Of a DNA stretch of 64,000 nt, positions 8,210-16,738 are shown one piece after another. Position numbers and translations under genes: made by a program. This stretch comes from Bradyrhizobium xenonodulans (GTDB lineage: Bacteria > Pseudomonadota > Alphaproteobacteria > Rhizobiales > Xanthobacteraceae), in contig NZ_CP089391.1 in the NCBI RefSeq assembly GCF_027594865.1, forward strand, positions 2,510,501-2,574,500. Direction: 5' to 3'. Under the pieces are notes generated by a model, which had not been told where the DNA came from, did not search any database, and was given only the letters and a program-made list of their open reading frames with translations. The first letter of the stretch is position 1. Each line of letters starts with the position of its first letter.

Positions 8210-8912
8210 GAAGTCTGCCAAGGACCAAGCCGCTCCGCGCCGCCGTGGCGCCAAGGCCGCGGTCATCGATGTCGAGACCGAGCGCAATCTCGTGATGCGC
8301 GTGCTGCTGCACAGCCCCAAGGATACGCTTGCAGGTCTCGTCGCGGTCGCCGCGATCGGCGCCATCGTTGCCAATGCGCTGTTCCTCCAGACCGGCCGGC
8401 ATCCGGCGCCGATGTTCGGCACCGTGATCAATCTTCCCGCGCCGTCCTCCGTGCCGCTGTCGAACCCGTTGCCGCGTCCGCGCCCCGTCGGCGCCGATAC
8501 CTCGCCGCTCGAGCCGAAGGCGACCGAGTTTCGCGTCGAGCCCAAACCCGCCGAACGCGCCGCCGAGAGACCGGCGGAGAAGCCGGTCGAGGCCACCGCG
8601 TCGACGCTGCGCCCGGGCAGCGATCCCATGACCAATCTGGTCAAGGCCACGACCTCGACGTCGCCATCCGCGATGCGTCCGCCGGCGCCGATCCCGGTGC
8701 AGCAGAGCCCGGCCGCGAAGCGTATCGCCGGCGTGCAGCGCGCGCTGTCCGAATACGGCTACGGCAATTTGAAGATCACGGGCGCGATGGGCGCCGAGAC
8801 CCAGTCCGCGATCCAGAAATTCGAGCGCGAGCACAAGATGCAGGTCACAGGGCAAGTGTCCGACCGCCTGCTGCGCGAGCTCGGCGCCGCGATCGGCCAT
8901 CCCGTCGAATAG
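8202..8912 (+). CDS. Peptidoglycan-binding domain membrane protein
   Basis: 236 residues from GTG 8202, which lies inside the end of the upstream kinase gene. Residues 1-45 are a basic cytoplasmic tail; residues about 43-62 are one membrane helix (LAGLVAVAAIGAIVANALFL). A Pro/Ala/Glu-rich linker spans about 65-165, and a PG_binding_1 domain fills about 170-232 (VQRALSEYGYGNLKITG, then AIQKFEREHKMQVTG). The topology puts the wall-binding domain in the periplasm. Overlap with a DivJ-like kinase suggests a role in envelope growth or cell-cycle localisation, but this is inference from context. Confidence 0.85.
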   Translation: MPKKSAKDQAAPRRRGAKAAVIDVETERNLVMRVLLHSPKDTLAGLVAVAAIGAIVANALFLQTGRHPAPMFGTVINLPAPSSVPLSNPLPRPRPVGADTSPLEPKATEFRVEPKPAERAAERPAEKPVEATASTLRPGSDPMTNLVKATTSTSPSAMRPPAPIPVQQSPAAKRIAGVQRALSEYGYGNLKITGAMGAETQSAIQKFEREHKMQVTGQVSDRLLRELGAAIGHPVE

Positions 8913-8975
8913 ACGTCGTTGTTTCTCCAGGCCTGAAGGCTGGTGCTGATTGAAGCACTGGCCTATCGTGCGCCC

Positions 8976-9320
8976 ATGCGTTTGAAATCAAATATCTGGG
9001 TCTCCGCTTACCTGCGCCGGTGCCAGACCGAGGGCGTGTTCGGCGCGGTGCGCCGCCGCGGCGCGGAGGAGGCGGGTGCGGTGTTCGTGAAAGTGTCGCT
9101 GCTCGACGGCAACGCGATGCTCTATGCGCCGGCGCCGCAGACCGTCTATGACGACGGTCGCCCCGTCGATCGCTTCTTCGTGCCGGTCGCATCGCAGCCG
9201 TTGCCGGAGCAAACGATCGAAGAGCGCCTGACGAAGGAGCTTCGTTTCGATCCGGACGCCTGGATCGTCGAGACCGAGGACCGCGCCGGGCGGCATTTTC
9301 TCGATCTGGCGAAGACCTAG
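8976..9320 (+). CDS. DUF1491 family protein
   Basis: 114 residues from ATG 8976 (MRLKSNIWVSAYLRRC); the frame is open a little further upstream but this is the usual family start. The sequence is typical of alphaproteobacterial DUF1491: WVSAYLRRCQTEGVFGAV, a GAVFVKVSLLDG strand and a C-terminal DPDAWIVETEDRAGRHFL block. It is cytoplasmic; function unknown. Its TAG stop overlaps the stop of the convergent DUF2336 gene by four bases. Confidence 0.9.
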   Translation: MRLKSNIWVSAYLRRCQTEGVFGAVRRRGAEEAGAVFVKVSLLDGNAMLYAPAPQTVYDDGRPVDRFFVPVASQPLPEQTIEERLTKELRFDPDAWIVETEDRAGRHFLDLAKT

Positions 9321-10294
9321 CGGTCCGACGATCCGTCGGTGCCCGTCCGCACCGCAGGTGCGGAGCCGGGCTGCACGCCCGGGCGCGTCTGGCTTGCGCC
9401 GGCACGTGCGCGCTGCCGTTCGCTGTCATGCAGCGAGGGCTGGTATTTTGCGCGGGTGACCGCGAGGGTCGAGCCGCGCCATGCCGCCAGCATCACCAGC
9501 GCGGAGCGCTCGCCGAGGCGGTCGTAGAGCCGCGACAGCCGGTAGACCGCATCGACCGAGGTGCCGATCTCCGGCTTGAAGAACAACAGGATGCGCTGGA
9601 AGTTGGGGCTCGGCATGTCGAGCGCGCGCGCGGCGATTGCGAGCGCTTCGCCGCCGGCATCGTCGACGATCTGGGCTGCGACGCGCGAGGGCAGGATCAG
9701 GCTGTCACCGAGCTCGAAGATGAAATTCTCGATATCGCCCGCGATCGCCGCCATCTCCAGGATCTGGATCGCGCGCTTGGCCCGCACGGTCGGAATCCGC
9801 GGTGCGGCCTTCAGCGGCGTCTGCGCGAGATTGTGCAGGATCAGCGCGCGCTGGCCCGCATCGGCGCGGAAGAACATGTCGTGGATCTCGGCCGCTTCCT
9901 TCGGCTGCATCGCCATGCTGGCGGCCATGCGCTGCTCGGCCTCGGTCGGCTCACGGGCCTGGGGGGCTGCCTGCGGAGCGCTGCGAATTTCGCGCGCGAG
10001 CGGAACCCTGCGGCCTTCCTGCGCCGCGACCAGCCCGAGCTTCTGGAGCACCGGGACGGGCGTCTGCGGATAGATCGCAAGCTTCGCCTTGACGGAGGAA
10101 CGCGTCGCATCGTCGACCTGGTCGATCAGCCGTGTGGCAAGCTCGATGAACTGGCGCTGCTCGTCGTCGCTGTGGGTGGGCGACTGGACATAGAGGTCCG
10201 TCAGCACGCGCAGCAGCGTCGGGCGAACATCGACACCTTCGCGACGGGAGAGGCTCATCAGCCCGTCGAATCCGGGAAACAGCGACTTGGTCAT
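9317..10294 (-). CDS. DUF2336 domain-containing protein
   Basis: 325 residues, mostly helical. The N-terminal region (RPTLLRVLTDLYVQ, then FIELATRLIDQVDDATRSSVKAKLA) and the long alpha-helical repeat region (about 160-290; FELGDSLILPSRVAAQIVDDAG) are characteristic of the alphaproteobacterial DUF2336 family, whose members look like HEAT-like scaffold proteins. Function is not known. A perfect CtrA-type box (10349-10363) lies about 55 bases before the start, hinting at cell-cycle control. The C-terminus is Arg/Ser/Pro-rich and probably disordered. Convergent with DUF1491, with overlapping stop codons. Confidence 0.85.
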   Translation of the reverse strand: MTKSLFPGFDGLMSLSRREGVDVRPTLLRVLTDLYVQSPTHSDDEQRQFIELATRLIDQVDDATRSSVKAKLAIYPQTPVPVLQKLGLVAAQEGRRVPLAREIRSAPQAAPQAREPTEAEQRMAASMAMQPKEAAEIHDMFFRADAGQRALILHNLAQTPLKAAPRIPTVRAKRAIQILEMAAIAGDIENFIFELGDSLILPSRVAAQIVDDAGGEALAIAARALDMPSPNFQRILLFFKPEIGTSVDAVYRLSRLYDRLGERSALVMLAAWRGSTLAVTRAKYQPSLHDSERQRARAGASQTRPGVQPGSAPAVRTGTDGSSDR

Positions 10295-10348
10295 GGAGAG
10301 ATACGCGACCTGGAAAAGATACTCACGGCCAGCCTATCGCAGGGTCCT

Positions 10349-10363
10349 TTAAAGGCTCGTTAA
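10349..10363. promoter_or_regulatory. CtrA-type box TTAA-N7-TTAA
   Basis: TTAA (10349-10352), seven bases, TTAA (10360-10363) is the full consensus for the CtrA cell-cycle regulator. It lies 55-69 bases before the start codon of the minus-strand DUF2336 gene. A half-site TTAACCAT occurs at 10469-10476 upstream of the small plus-strand gene at 10546. Confidence 0.55.
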
Positions 10364-10545
10364 GGAAAACGAGCCGTGAAATTGATCGCTCGATTTTGGG
10401 CGCCGTCGTGCCGCAACGGGACGCGGGAGGCCGTGCGGCTACGGTCCGGAAGGCGCGTTTACACCCCGTTAACCATGAACTGATCTTAATGAATGCATGT
10501 TGCACGAGCGCGCCGGGCCGCGCGGCAATTGATAGAGAGCTGATT

Positions 10546-10734
10546 ATGGGGACCATCATCGAATTTCCGGCCGGTCGCCGGGCAGGCTCGTCGGGGGATG
10601 CCACACCGCGCACGGAAACGGGAACGATTTTGATCCTCCCCGTGATCCGCATCGAGCGCGAGACGGACGAACCCAGCGGGGATCGCGGGCCGGAGCAGGG
10701 CACAGCGCCGGGGCGCCGTCGTCGCCGTCGTTAG
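10546..10734 (+). CDS. Small Arg-rich hypothetical protein
   Basis: 62 residues from ATG 10546, preceded by GAGAG. The N-terminus reads MGTIIEFPAGRRAG, followed by a Thr/Glu/Asp-rich middle and a terminal run of six or more Arg. No domain, signal peptide or membrane segment is visible. It ends 15 bases before the lipoprotein gene and may be cotranscribed with it. I do not recognise a family. The start is supported by a CtrA half-site and AT-rich leader upstream. Confidence 0.6.
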   Translation: MGTIIEFPAGRRAGSSGDATPRTETGTILILPVIRIERETDEPSGDRGPEQGTAPGRRRRRR

Positions 10735-10749
10735 TATCCGGCCTTTGCA

Positions 10750-11511
10750 ATGCCGGAAGCCATCCGCCAGATCCGGCTCCTCTCGAGGGCCATTCTGCTC
10801 GCAGCTATCGGCGCGAGCCTAGCCGCCTGTAGCGGCGGCGATTTCGGCCGCACCCGCGCCGACATGCGTAGCGACGACATGCATCGCTGGCTCGGCACCG
10901 AGGCCACCGGCAGCCTCGGCCTGAAGGCCTCGCAATTCCAGCTCACCGACGCCGAGCGCCAGCTTCGCGATCTCGCCTATCCTATGATCGAGCCGCCGCT
11001 GTCGCGCCCCGCCTGGAAGAGCGTGTTCGGCGACTACAAGACCTTGCCGTCGCCCTGGCACCAGAAGATCGTGTTCGACCGCACCATGTACGGCCGCACG
11101 CTGATCGACGAGCCGCACCGCTCGCACTCCTCGCGCTATGCGCAGCTGATCGAGGACGTGCGCAACGACACCTCCCGCTTCGAGCCGTTCTTCGCCTCCG
11201 CGATCCGCGTCATCGATCTCGACAAGAAGCGCAATGCCAGCATGGCGCGCGTCTCCGAGCTCTCGCCGCGGGAGAGGGAGGATGCGGTCGCGCGCATGCA
11301 GGAGAATTCGCTGATCATCCAGTGGGTGCAGCAAAGCCTGGAGCAGCGCGTCGCGTCCTATCGTTGGGCGCTGGAGCGTCTGGTGATCCAGGCGCCCGAC
11401 CCCATGGCCGCCGACGCCGATCGCCTGATCGGCGAGCTCGCCGCCCAGACCGCCAACCCCCCGGTCGCGGCACAGCCGCCTTACGGCCGCGCGGTGGTCT
11501 CGAAAGGCTGA
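10750..11511 (+). CDS. Predicted lipoprotein, conserved hypothetical
   Basis: 253 residues. The signal peptide ends in the lipobox SLAAC with Cys27 as the lipidated residue; the following Ser-Gly-Gly predicts outer-membrane sorting. The mature part is helical and charged, with conserved-looking KTLPSPWHQKIVFDRTMYG and SLEQRVASYRWALERLVIQ segments. I know no characterised homologue. It is most likely anchored in the outer membrane facing the periplasm. Confidence 0.8.
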   Translation: MPEAIRQIRLLSRAILLAAIGASLAACSGGDFGRTRADMRSDDMHRWLGTEATGSLGLKASQFQLTDAERQLRDLAYPMIEPPLSRPAWKSVFGDYKTLPSPWHQKIVFDRTMYGRTLIDEPHRSHSSRYAQLIEDVRNDTSRFEPFFASAIRVIDLDKKRNASMARVSELSPREREDAVARMQENSLIIQWVQQSLEQRVASYRWALERLVIQAPDPMAADADRLIGELAAQTANPPVAAQPPYGRAVVSKG

Positions 11512-11653
11512 TCAAGCAAACCGGATTTAGGTGCGGCGCCGCGGTTCCACCGCCAGAGCTGCCGCGATCGCGACCGCCTGATGCGTCCGTTTTCCCAATG
11601 GCAGCGGGGCCCGGAATGCGCTCATATGGCGCCAACGATAACCGGAGGAAAAC

Positions 11654-12619
11654 ATGCGTTTCATCGCCATCGTGTCGGCTCTGCTTCTGTCGCTTGGATC
11701 TGCGGTCGCCCAGGACTATCCGACCCGGCCGATCACCATGCTGGTGCCGTTCGCCGCCGGCGGGCCCACCGACACCATCGCGCGGCTGACCGCAGCGGGC
11801 ATGGGGAAATCGCTCGGCCAGCAGATCATCGTCGAGAACGCGACCGGCGCCGGCGGCACCATCGGCACGACCCGTGCCGCGCGGGCCCAGCCGGACGGCT
11901 ATACGCTGCTGATCCATCATGTCGGCATCTCGACCGCGGCCACGCTGTATCGCAATCTGAGCTATGACACGAAGACGGCGTTTGCGCCGATCGGTCTCGT
12001 GACCAACGCGCCGATGACCATCATCGCGCGTCCGGATTTTCCGGCCGACACGCTCAAGGACCTCGTCGCCTACGCCCAGCAGCAGGGTGACAAGCTGACC
12101 TACGCCAATGCCGGGCTTGGCGCGGCATCGCATCTCTGCGGCATGCTGTTCATGACCGCGATCCAGAAGCAGCTCACCACGGTGCCCTACAAGGGCAACG
12201 GTCCCATCATGAACGATCTTCTCGGCAAGCAGATCGATCTCACCTGCGACCAGGCAACCAACACCACCGGCCCGATCACCGCAAAGCAGGTCAAGGCCTA
12301 TGCGATCACGACCAAAGAGCGGCTGAAGAGCCTGCCTGATCTGCCGACGGCCGACGAGGCCGGCCTGAAGGGTTTCGAGCTCGGCGTCTGGCACGGCGTC
12401 TATGCCCCGAAGGGCACGCCGCCGGCCGTCGTTCAGAAATTGGTGACGGCGCTCCAGGCGGCCCTCAAGGATCCCACGCTGATCGCACGGTTCAACGACA
12501 TCAACACCGAACCGGTCGCGCAGGACAAGGCGACGCCGGAAGCTCTGGCGGCGGTGCTGACGAGCGAGATCGATCGCTGGGCTCCGATCATCAAGGCGGC
12601 CGGCCAGTTCGCCGACTGA
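11654..12619 (+). CDS. Bug family tripartite tricarboxylate receptor protein
   Basis: 321 residues with a Sec signal peptide (LLLSLGSAVAQDYPTRPI). The mature start YPTRPITMLVPFAAGGPTDTIAR is the signature beta-strand/loop of Bug/TctC periplasmic receptors; further motifs include GAGGTIGTTRAARAQPDGYT and VPYKGNGPIMNDLLG. Bug proteins bind small carboxylates and deliver them to TctAB-type permeases; no permease is present here, which is normal for these orphan receptors. The start at 11654 has an excellent GGAGGAA site. It lies convergent with the LysR gene at 12624, so it may be part of the neighbouring catabolic island. Confidence 0.92.
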   Translation: MRFIAIVSALLLSLGSAVAQDYPTRPITMLVPFAAGGPTDTIARLTAAGMGKSLGQQIIVENATGAGGTIGTTRAARAQPDGYTLLIHHVGISTAATLYRNLSYDTKTAFAPIGLVTNAPMTIIARPDFPADTLKDLVAYAQQQGDKLTYANAGLGAASHLCGMLFMTAIQKQLTTVPYKGNGPIMNDLLGKQIDLTCDQATNTTGPITAKQVKAYAITTKERLKSLPDLPTADEAGLKGFELGVWHGVYAPKGTPPAVVQKLVTALQAALKDPTLIARFNDINTEPVAQDKATPEALAAVLTSEIDRWAPIIKAAGQFAD

Positions 12620-12623
12620 GCGG

Positions 12624-13481
12624 TCATGGCTTGCGAAGGGGACGTCGTCCCCTTCGATCCGGCTTGCGCCGCTGCTTCTGAAGCTTCCCGACAAGATCCT
12701 TCAGCGCATCCGCGAGCGGCACGGATGCGCGATAGGCCAGCCCGACCTCGCGCTTGACCTTGACCTCGATCTCGCGCACCGCGATGTCGGGATTACCGCG
12801 CGCCACGCCCTCGGGGACGATCGCGATGCCGACACCGGCGGCGACCAGCGCCATGGCCCAGTCTTCCGATTGCGCGATCGCCGCGGTCTGCCTTCGTTGT
12901 GACGAGCGGCCGAAGAATTCGCTCTGCTCGCAATGGCAGCGGTCGATCAGGGGGACGCCGGCGAGATCGGCGGCGCGCAGCTTCTCCTTCAGCGTCAGTG
13001 GATGCGACGGCGGCAGTGCGGCGACATAACGTTCGCTCCAGAGCGCGACGAAATGCTCGTCAGCGCGCAGCATGCTCCTGGAGATGATCCGCGCATCGGC
13101 ACGCTCGTCGCTGCCGACGAGGCGCAGCGCGACGTCGCTGCGCGCCGTCAGCGGCTTCAAGAGCGCGATGGTCCGGGGCACGTCGAGCGTGCGCATCAGG
13201 CCGAGGGTCACACTGGTCTTCGTGCTCGGCTTCCTGAACAGGCTGCGCGCGGCATCGGCCTCGTCGATGATGCGGCGGGCCAGCGCATGAAACTGCTCGG
13301 CCGAAGCGGTCGGCGCGACGCCCTTCTTGTGGCGAATGAACAGCGTGGTGCCGAGTTCGGCCTCCAGATTTGTGATCGCGGTCGAGATCGACGGCTGCGA
13401 CACGAAGCAGGCGCGCGCAGCCGCGGTCAGGTTACGCTCGCGGTAGACGGCGGTGAAATAGCGAAGCTCGCGGATGTCCAT
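12624..13481 (-). CDS. LysR family transcriptional regulator
   Basis: 285 residues. An N-terminal winged helix-turn-helix (MDIRELRYFTAVYRERNLTA, then FVSQPSISTAITNLEAELG) is followed by the periplasmic-binding-protein-like effector domain (about 90-270). The C-terminus is strongly basic (KQRRKPDRRGRRPLRKP). Divergently transcribed from the metallo-beta-lactamase gene at 13576, the usual arrangement for a LysR activator and its target. An imperfect T-N11-A-type palindrome overlaps its start codon. The inducer is likely an intermediate of the neighbouring catabolic pathway, but this is inferred. Confidence 0.92.
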   Translation of the reverse strand: MDIRELRYFTAVYRERNLTAAARACFVSQPSISTAITNLEAELGTTLFIRHKKGVAPTASAEQFHALARRIIDEADAARSLFRKPSTKTSVTLGLMRTLDVPRTIALLKPLTARSDVALRLVGSDERADARIISRSMLRADEHFVALWSERYVAALPPSHPLTLKEKLRAADLAGVPLIDRCHCEQSEFFGRSSQRRQTAAIAQSEDWAMALVAAGVGIAIVPEGVARGNPDIAVREIEVKVKREVGLAYRASVPLADALKDLVGKLQKQRRKPDRRGRRPLRKP

Positions 13482-13527
13482 AGGGTAATCCTATAGAATA
13501 TATCAATATACAGTATTTTACCTATGG
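13478..13527. promoter_or_regulatory. Probable LysR binding region
   Basis: CCATAGGGTAA (13478-13488) and TTACCTATGG (13518-13527) are near-perfect inverted arms. Inside the left arm ATAGG-N5-CCTAT (13480-13494) forms its own dyad. The stretch lies in the 94-base gap between the divergent LysR and hydrolase genes and overlaps the LysR start codon, consistent with autorepression plus activation of 13576. Confidence 0.5.
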
Positions 13528-13575
13528 ATTGGCCGATGGCAAGAACGCCCTGCTCACAACAGGCAGGGACGCGCG

Positions 13576-14403
13576 ATGAAGATTCACCACCTCAACACCG
13601 GCACGATGTGCCCGATGGGCCGTCGTCTGGTGAACGGCACCGGTAGCCTGTTCCAGCGTGCCCGCCTGGTCTGTCATTGCCTGCTGATCGAGACCAATGA
13701 CGGGCTCGCGCTGGTCGACACCGGCATCGGACTCGGCGATATCGGGGCACCCGAGCGGCTGGGACGCCGATGGGTGCGCCAGACCGCGCCAAGGCTGGAT
13801 CCCGCGGAGACCGCGGTCGAGCAGGTCAAGGCGCTCGGCTATTCACCCGCCGACGTGCGCCACGTGCTGCTGACGCATCTCGATCGCGACCACGCAGGCG
13901 GCGTGCCTGATTTCCCCCATGCCGCGATCCACGTCCATCGCGCCGAATACGACATGGCGGTGTTGCGCAAGCCGGCGCCGCCCGAGGGACGCTACGTCAC
14001 GGGGCAGTGGGGCCACGGCCCGCGCTGGACATTCTATCGCGAGGCCGGCGAGGACTGGTTCGGCTTCAAGGGCGTGCGCGCGCTCGGCGACAAGGAACCA
14101 GACATCCTGATGATCCCGCTCGCCGGCCACACGCTCGGCCATTGCGGCATTGCGGTGCGATCAGGCGACACATGGCTGCTGCATGCCGGCGACAGCTATT
14201 TTCATCATGCGCAGCTCGACCCATCGCCGCGCATGCCGCTGATGCTCGGCTATTTCCAGCGCAAGGGCGACATGGACCGGGGCATGCGGATCGCCAACCA
14301 GGCGCGGCTGCGGGCGCTGAAGCTTGATCACGGCGACCGCGTGAAGATCGTCAACAGCCATGATCCCGTGGATTACGAGAGCTGCCGGTGTGGCGCGCAT
14401 TGA
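13576..14403 (+). CDS. Metallo-beta-lactamase fold hydrolase, lactonase-like
   Basis: 275 residues. The zinc motif reads LLTHLDRDHAGGVPDF (H-x-D-x-D-H variant), with later His and Asp ligands in HTLGHCG, LLHAGDSYF and VNSHDP. This set is seen in N-acyl homoserine lactonase-like enzymes and in related lactone or ester hydrolases. The N-terminal MKIHHLNTGTMCPMGRRLVNG is typical of a Rhizobiales subgroup. Because it sits opposite a LysR gene inside an island of ring-cleavage-type enzymes, it may open a lactone intermediate; quorum quenching is an alternative I cannot exclude. No signal peptide, so cytoplasmic. Confidence 0.85.
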   Translation: MKIHHLNTGTMCPMGRRLVNGTGSLFQRARLVCHCLLIETNDGLALVDTGIGLGDIGAPERLGRRWVRQTAPRLDPAETAVEQVKALGYSPADVRHVLLTHLDRDHAGGVPDFPHAAIHVHRAEYDMAVLRKPAPPEGRYVTGQWGHGPRWTFYREAGEDWFGFKGVRALGDKEPDILMIPLAGHTLGHCGIAVRSGDTWLLHAGDSYFHHAQLDPSPRMPLMLGYFQRKGDMDRGMRIANQARLRALKLDHGDRVKIVNSHDPVDYESCRCGAH

Positions 14404-14416
14404 GCGCGCTACATCC

Positions 14417-14995
14417 TCAGCGCTGCCCGTCGTGCACGGAGATCTCGGAGGCCTTGAGGCCGCCGATGCGCGCGTGAGGGCGGCCGCCGGTCGCCATGAC
14501 GAGGCCGAAGGCGATCTCGTCACGCCTTGGCGCATCCCACAGCGTCATCTCCGCCGTGCCGAAATGGCTGCGGACATAGGCGGCGTGGATGTGACCGAGC
14601 GGCACCATCAGGCGCGTGCCAGGACCGCCGATGGTCTTCGCCGCCGGAACGATCGCCTTGGGCTGGTCGAGCACCTCGCGCATGCCATGGCCGCCGGCTT
14701 CGTGCCAGACGGCGCCGTGCTCGAGCTCGCCGTCCTCGCCGACGATGATGCCCTTGCCGTAGGCCTCGATATGCGCGGCGCCGCCGAGCTGTGCGATCAA
14801 CTGTGTTGCGAGCTCGCGTCCGAGGTCGCGCAAGGCCGCCTGAAACGGCATCAGGTCAGGCTCATAGCGGCCCGCAAAGGGATTGCCGATCACCGCGACG
14901 GCCGTGCCGACCAGCAGCGGCTTCTCCAGCCTCGGGCCGCGCTCGTGCCAGATCGTCTCGACGCTGAGCGCGGTCTTGCGAATATCGTAGGACAT
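14417..14995 (-). CDS. Amino acid synthesis family protein (AA_synth, PF06684-like)
   Basis: 192 residues. The sequence matches the AA_synth family: a GTAVAVIGNPFAGRYEPDL strand-loop, an acidic EAYGKGIIVGEDGELEHGA centre and a GGRPHARIGGL C-terminus. The family name is historical; its biochemical role is unclear. It follows the FAH-family gene by eight bases on the same strand, so the two form an operon. It ends 13 bases from the convergent lactonase-like gene. Confidence 0.8.
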   Translation of the reverse strand: MSYDIRKTALSVETIWHERGPRLEKPLLVGTAVAVIGNPFAGRYEPDLMPFQAALRDLGRELATQLIAQLGGAAHIEAYGKGIIVGEDGELEHGAVWHEAGGHGMREVLDQPKAIVPAAKTIGGPGTRLMVPLGHIHAAYVRSHFGTAEMTLWDAPRRDEIAFGLVMATGGRPHARIGGLKASEISVHDGQR

Positions 14996-15003
14996 TTACG
15001 GCT

Positions 15004-15867
15004 CTACGCCTCATCCACGACGGGATTACGGAGCACGCCGATGTTCTCGATCTCGACCTCGACGATGTCGCCGGGCTTGAGGAAGACCGGCGGCTTGCGG
15101 GTGAAGCCGACGCCGGCTGGCGTGCCGGTGGCGATGACGTCGCCGGGCACGAGGTCGAAGATGGTCGAGCAATATTCGATCAGCCGCGGAATCGAGAAGA
15201 TCAGCATCGACGTGTCGGACGACTGCTCCACCACCCCGTTGACGCGCGTCTCGAGCTTCAGCTTGGTGGGGTCGCCGATCTCGTCCGGCGTCACCAGCCA
15301 GGGTCCGAACGGACCGGTGCCGACGAAGTTCTTGCCGGAGGCGATCTGCTGGGCGTGGCGCTGCCAGTCACGCACGCTGACGTCGTTGTAGATCGAGTAG
15401 CCCGCCACGTGGCTCCAGGCGTCGGCCTGGCTGATGTGGCGGCCGCCCTTGCCGATGACGACGGCAAGCTCGCCCTCCCAGTCGAAATTGTCCGAGACCT
15501 TCGGCCGGATCACCGGCGCGTTGTGCGCGACCTGGGAGCGCCAGACTCGCAGGAAGATCGGCGGAAACTCCGTGATCTCGCGCTTCATGCCGAACGCCAC
15601 GGCTTCATTGTGGTGGTCGAGATAATTGCGCACGGCGCAGACGATCTTCTCGGGACGCGGGATCACCGGCAGGTATTTGACGTCGCTGAGCGCCATCGTG
15701 GGCTTGTGCGTGGCGACGATGGCCTCGCGCCGTGTGTAGTCGCCGCTGCCGAGGAAGTCCGCCAGCGTCGGGTACTGGGGGAGGGCGCGGCCGAGATCTA
15801 CGACCCCGTTTTCGACAACGGCGCCCCAGCTCTCGCGATTTCCGTCCAAGAACGACAGCAACTTCAT
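15004..15867 (-). CDS. Fumarylacetoacetate hydrolase family protein
   Basis: 287 residues from ATG 15865-15867. The FAH fold shows the metal ligands in DWEGELAVVIGKGGR (Glu and Asp region), the NYLDHHNEA segment, and the loop VIATGTPAGVGFTRKPP with the terminal GDIVEVEIENIG strand. Members hydrolyse or isomerise acylpyruvates and 2-oxo-hex-4-ene-dioates in aromatic degradation. With the extradiol-type dioxygenase next door, hydrolysis of a ring-fission product is likely; the substrate is inferred. A perfect 16-bp palindrome upstream is a likely GntR operator. The first gene of a two-gene minus-strand operon. Confidence 0.9.
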   Translation of the reverse strand: MKLLSFLDGNRESWGAVVENGVVDLGRALPQYPTLADFLGSGDYTRREAIVATHKPTMALSDVKYLPVIPRPEKIVCAVRNYLDHHNEAVAFGMKREITEFPPIFLRVWRSQVAHNAPVIRPKVSDNFDWEGELAVVIGKGGRHISQADAWSHVAGYSIYNDVSVRDWQRHAQQIASGKNFVGTGPFGPWLVTPDEIGDPTKLKLETRVNGVVEQSSDTSMLIFSIPRLIEYCSTIFDLVPGDVIATGTPAGVGFTRKPPVFLKPGDIVEVEIENIGVLRNPVVDEA

Positions 15868-15905
15868 GGTTTCGCCCCAAGGGTTCCTATTTTCGATCCG
15901 ATGCA

Positions 15906-15921
15906 TTATTTTCGAAAATAA
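15906..15921. promoter_or_regulatory. GntR operator candidate A
   Basis: TTATTTTCGAAAATAA is a perfect 16-bp palindrome, 38 bases upstream of the FAH gene start. Its 12-base core ATTTTCGAAAAT recurs at 16739-16750 on the other side of the GntR gene, strongly suggesting that the GntR protein binds both. Confidence 0.7.
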
Positions 15922-15961
15922 GGGCAAGCGCAAGCCCGCGGCGCGAAAATGCCGGCGGGGC

Positions 15962-16663
15962 CTATTCGGCGTCGAGCAGATGCCCGGCGTATTTGGCGAC
16001 GTTGTCGGCGGTCGAGCGGATATGCGTCTCGATCAGCTGCACGGCCAGATCCGCATTACGCGAGATCGCGGCCTGCATGATGGCCTGGTGCTCGCCGGCC
16101 TTGTCGCGGGGGCGTGGCCGGAAATTGGCCGATAGATGCCGGTAGCGCTCGGCACGGTCGAACAGCTCGGCGCGAATCGCCAGCAGCGTCGCCGAGCCGC
16201 AGGCGGACACCAGCGCCTGGTGGAACTGGCGATGGGCGATCTTCCATTCGGGATCGCGCAAGGGATGCTCGGGATCGCGCTGCTCGATCCGCTTCAATCT
16301 GTGCAGCGTCGAAATCACTGCGATTTCCCAGTCGTCGTCGCCCCGCTCGATCGCGCGGCGGATCAATTCCACCTCGATCAGGACCCTTGCATCGGTGACC
16401 TCGACCAGATCCTGCCGGCTGACCGGCGCGACGCGAAATCCGCGCTGCTCCTGCGCATCGACCAGCCCTTCGGCGGCGAGCGCGGTCAGCGCTTCCCGCA
16501 GCGTCGTAAAGCTCGCGCCGAACCGTTCGCGCAACACGTCGAACCGCAGCGGCTCGCCGGGCGCGAGGGCGCAGGCAATGATCTCCTCGCGCAAACGGTG
16601 CGTGATGTCGGCGGCAATGGTCTTGCCGAATTCCTTGCGGGGGCGGATGGCGCTGTCAGGCAT
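15962..16663 (-). CDS. GntR family regulator, FadR/FCD type
   Basis: 233 residues from ATG 16661-16663; an alternative ATG at 16709-16711 would add 16 residues and neither has a strong ribosome site. The N-terminal winged helix (THRLREEIIACALAPGEPLR, then ERFGASFTTLREALTALAAEG) precedes an all-helical FCD ligand domain with the metal-binding residues in DARVLIEVELIRR, the HRQFHQALVSACG loop and the GEHQAIMQAAISRNAD helix. These regulators bind carboxylate effectors. Identical ATTTTCGAAAAT palindromes on both sides of the gene suggest it controls the FAH operon, the dehydrogenase/dioxygenase operon and itself. Confidence 0.9.
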   Translation of the reverse strand: MPDSAIRPRKEFGKTIAADITHRLREEIIACALAPGEPLRFDVLRERFGASFTTLREALTALAAEGLVDAQEQRGFRVAPVSRQDLVEVTDARVLIEVELIRRAIERGDDDWEIAVISTLHRLKRIEQRDPEHPLRDPEWKIAHRQFHQALVSACGSATLLAIRAELFDRAERYRHLSANFRPRPRDKAGEHQAIMQAAISRNADLAVQLIETHIRSTADNVAKYAGHLLDAE

Positions 16664-16738
16664 GGGTTCTGCCGCTGAATCGATGGCCCAAGATGCCGCG
16701 GCAACGACCATCTTGCAATAATTTTCGTAAACGGTATG

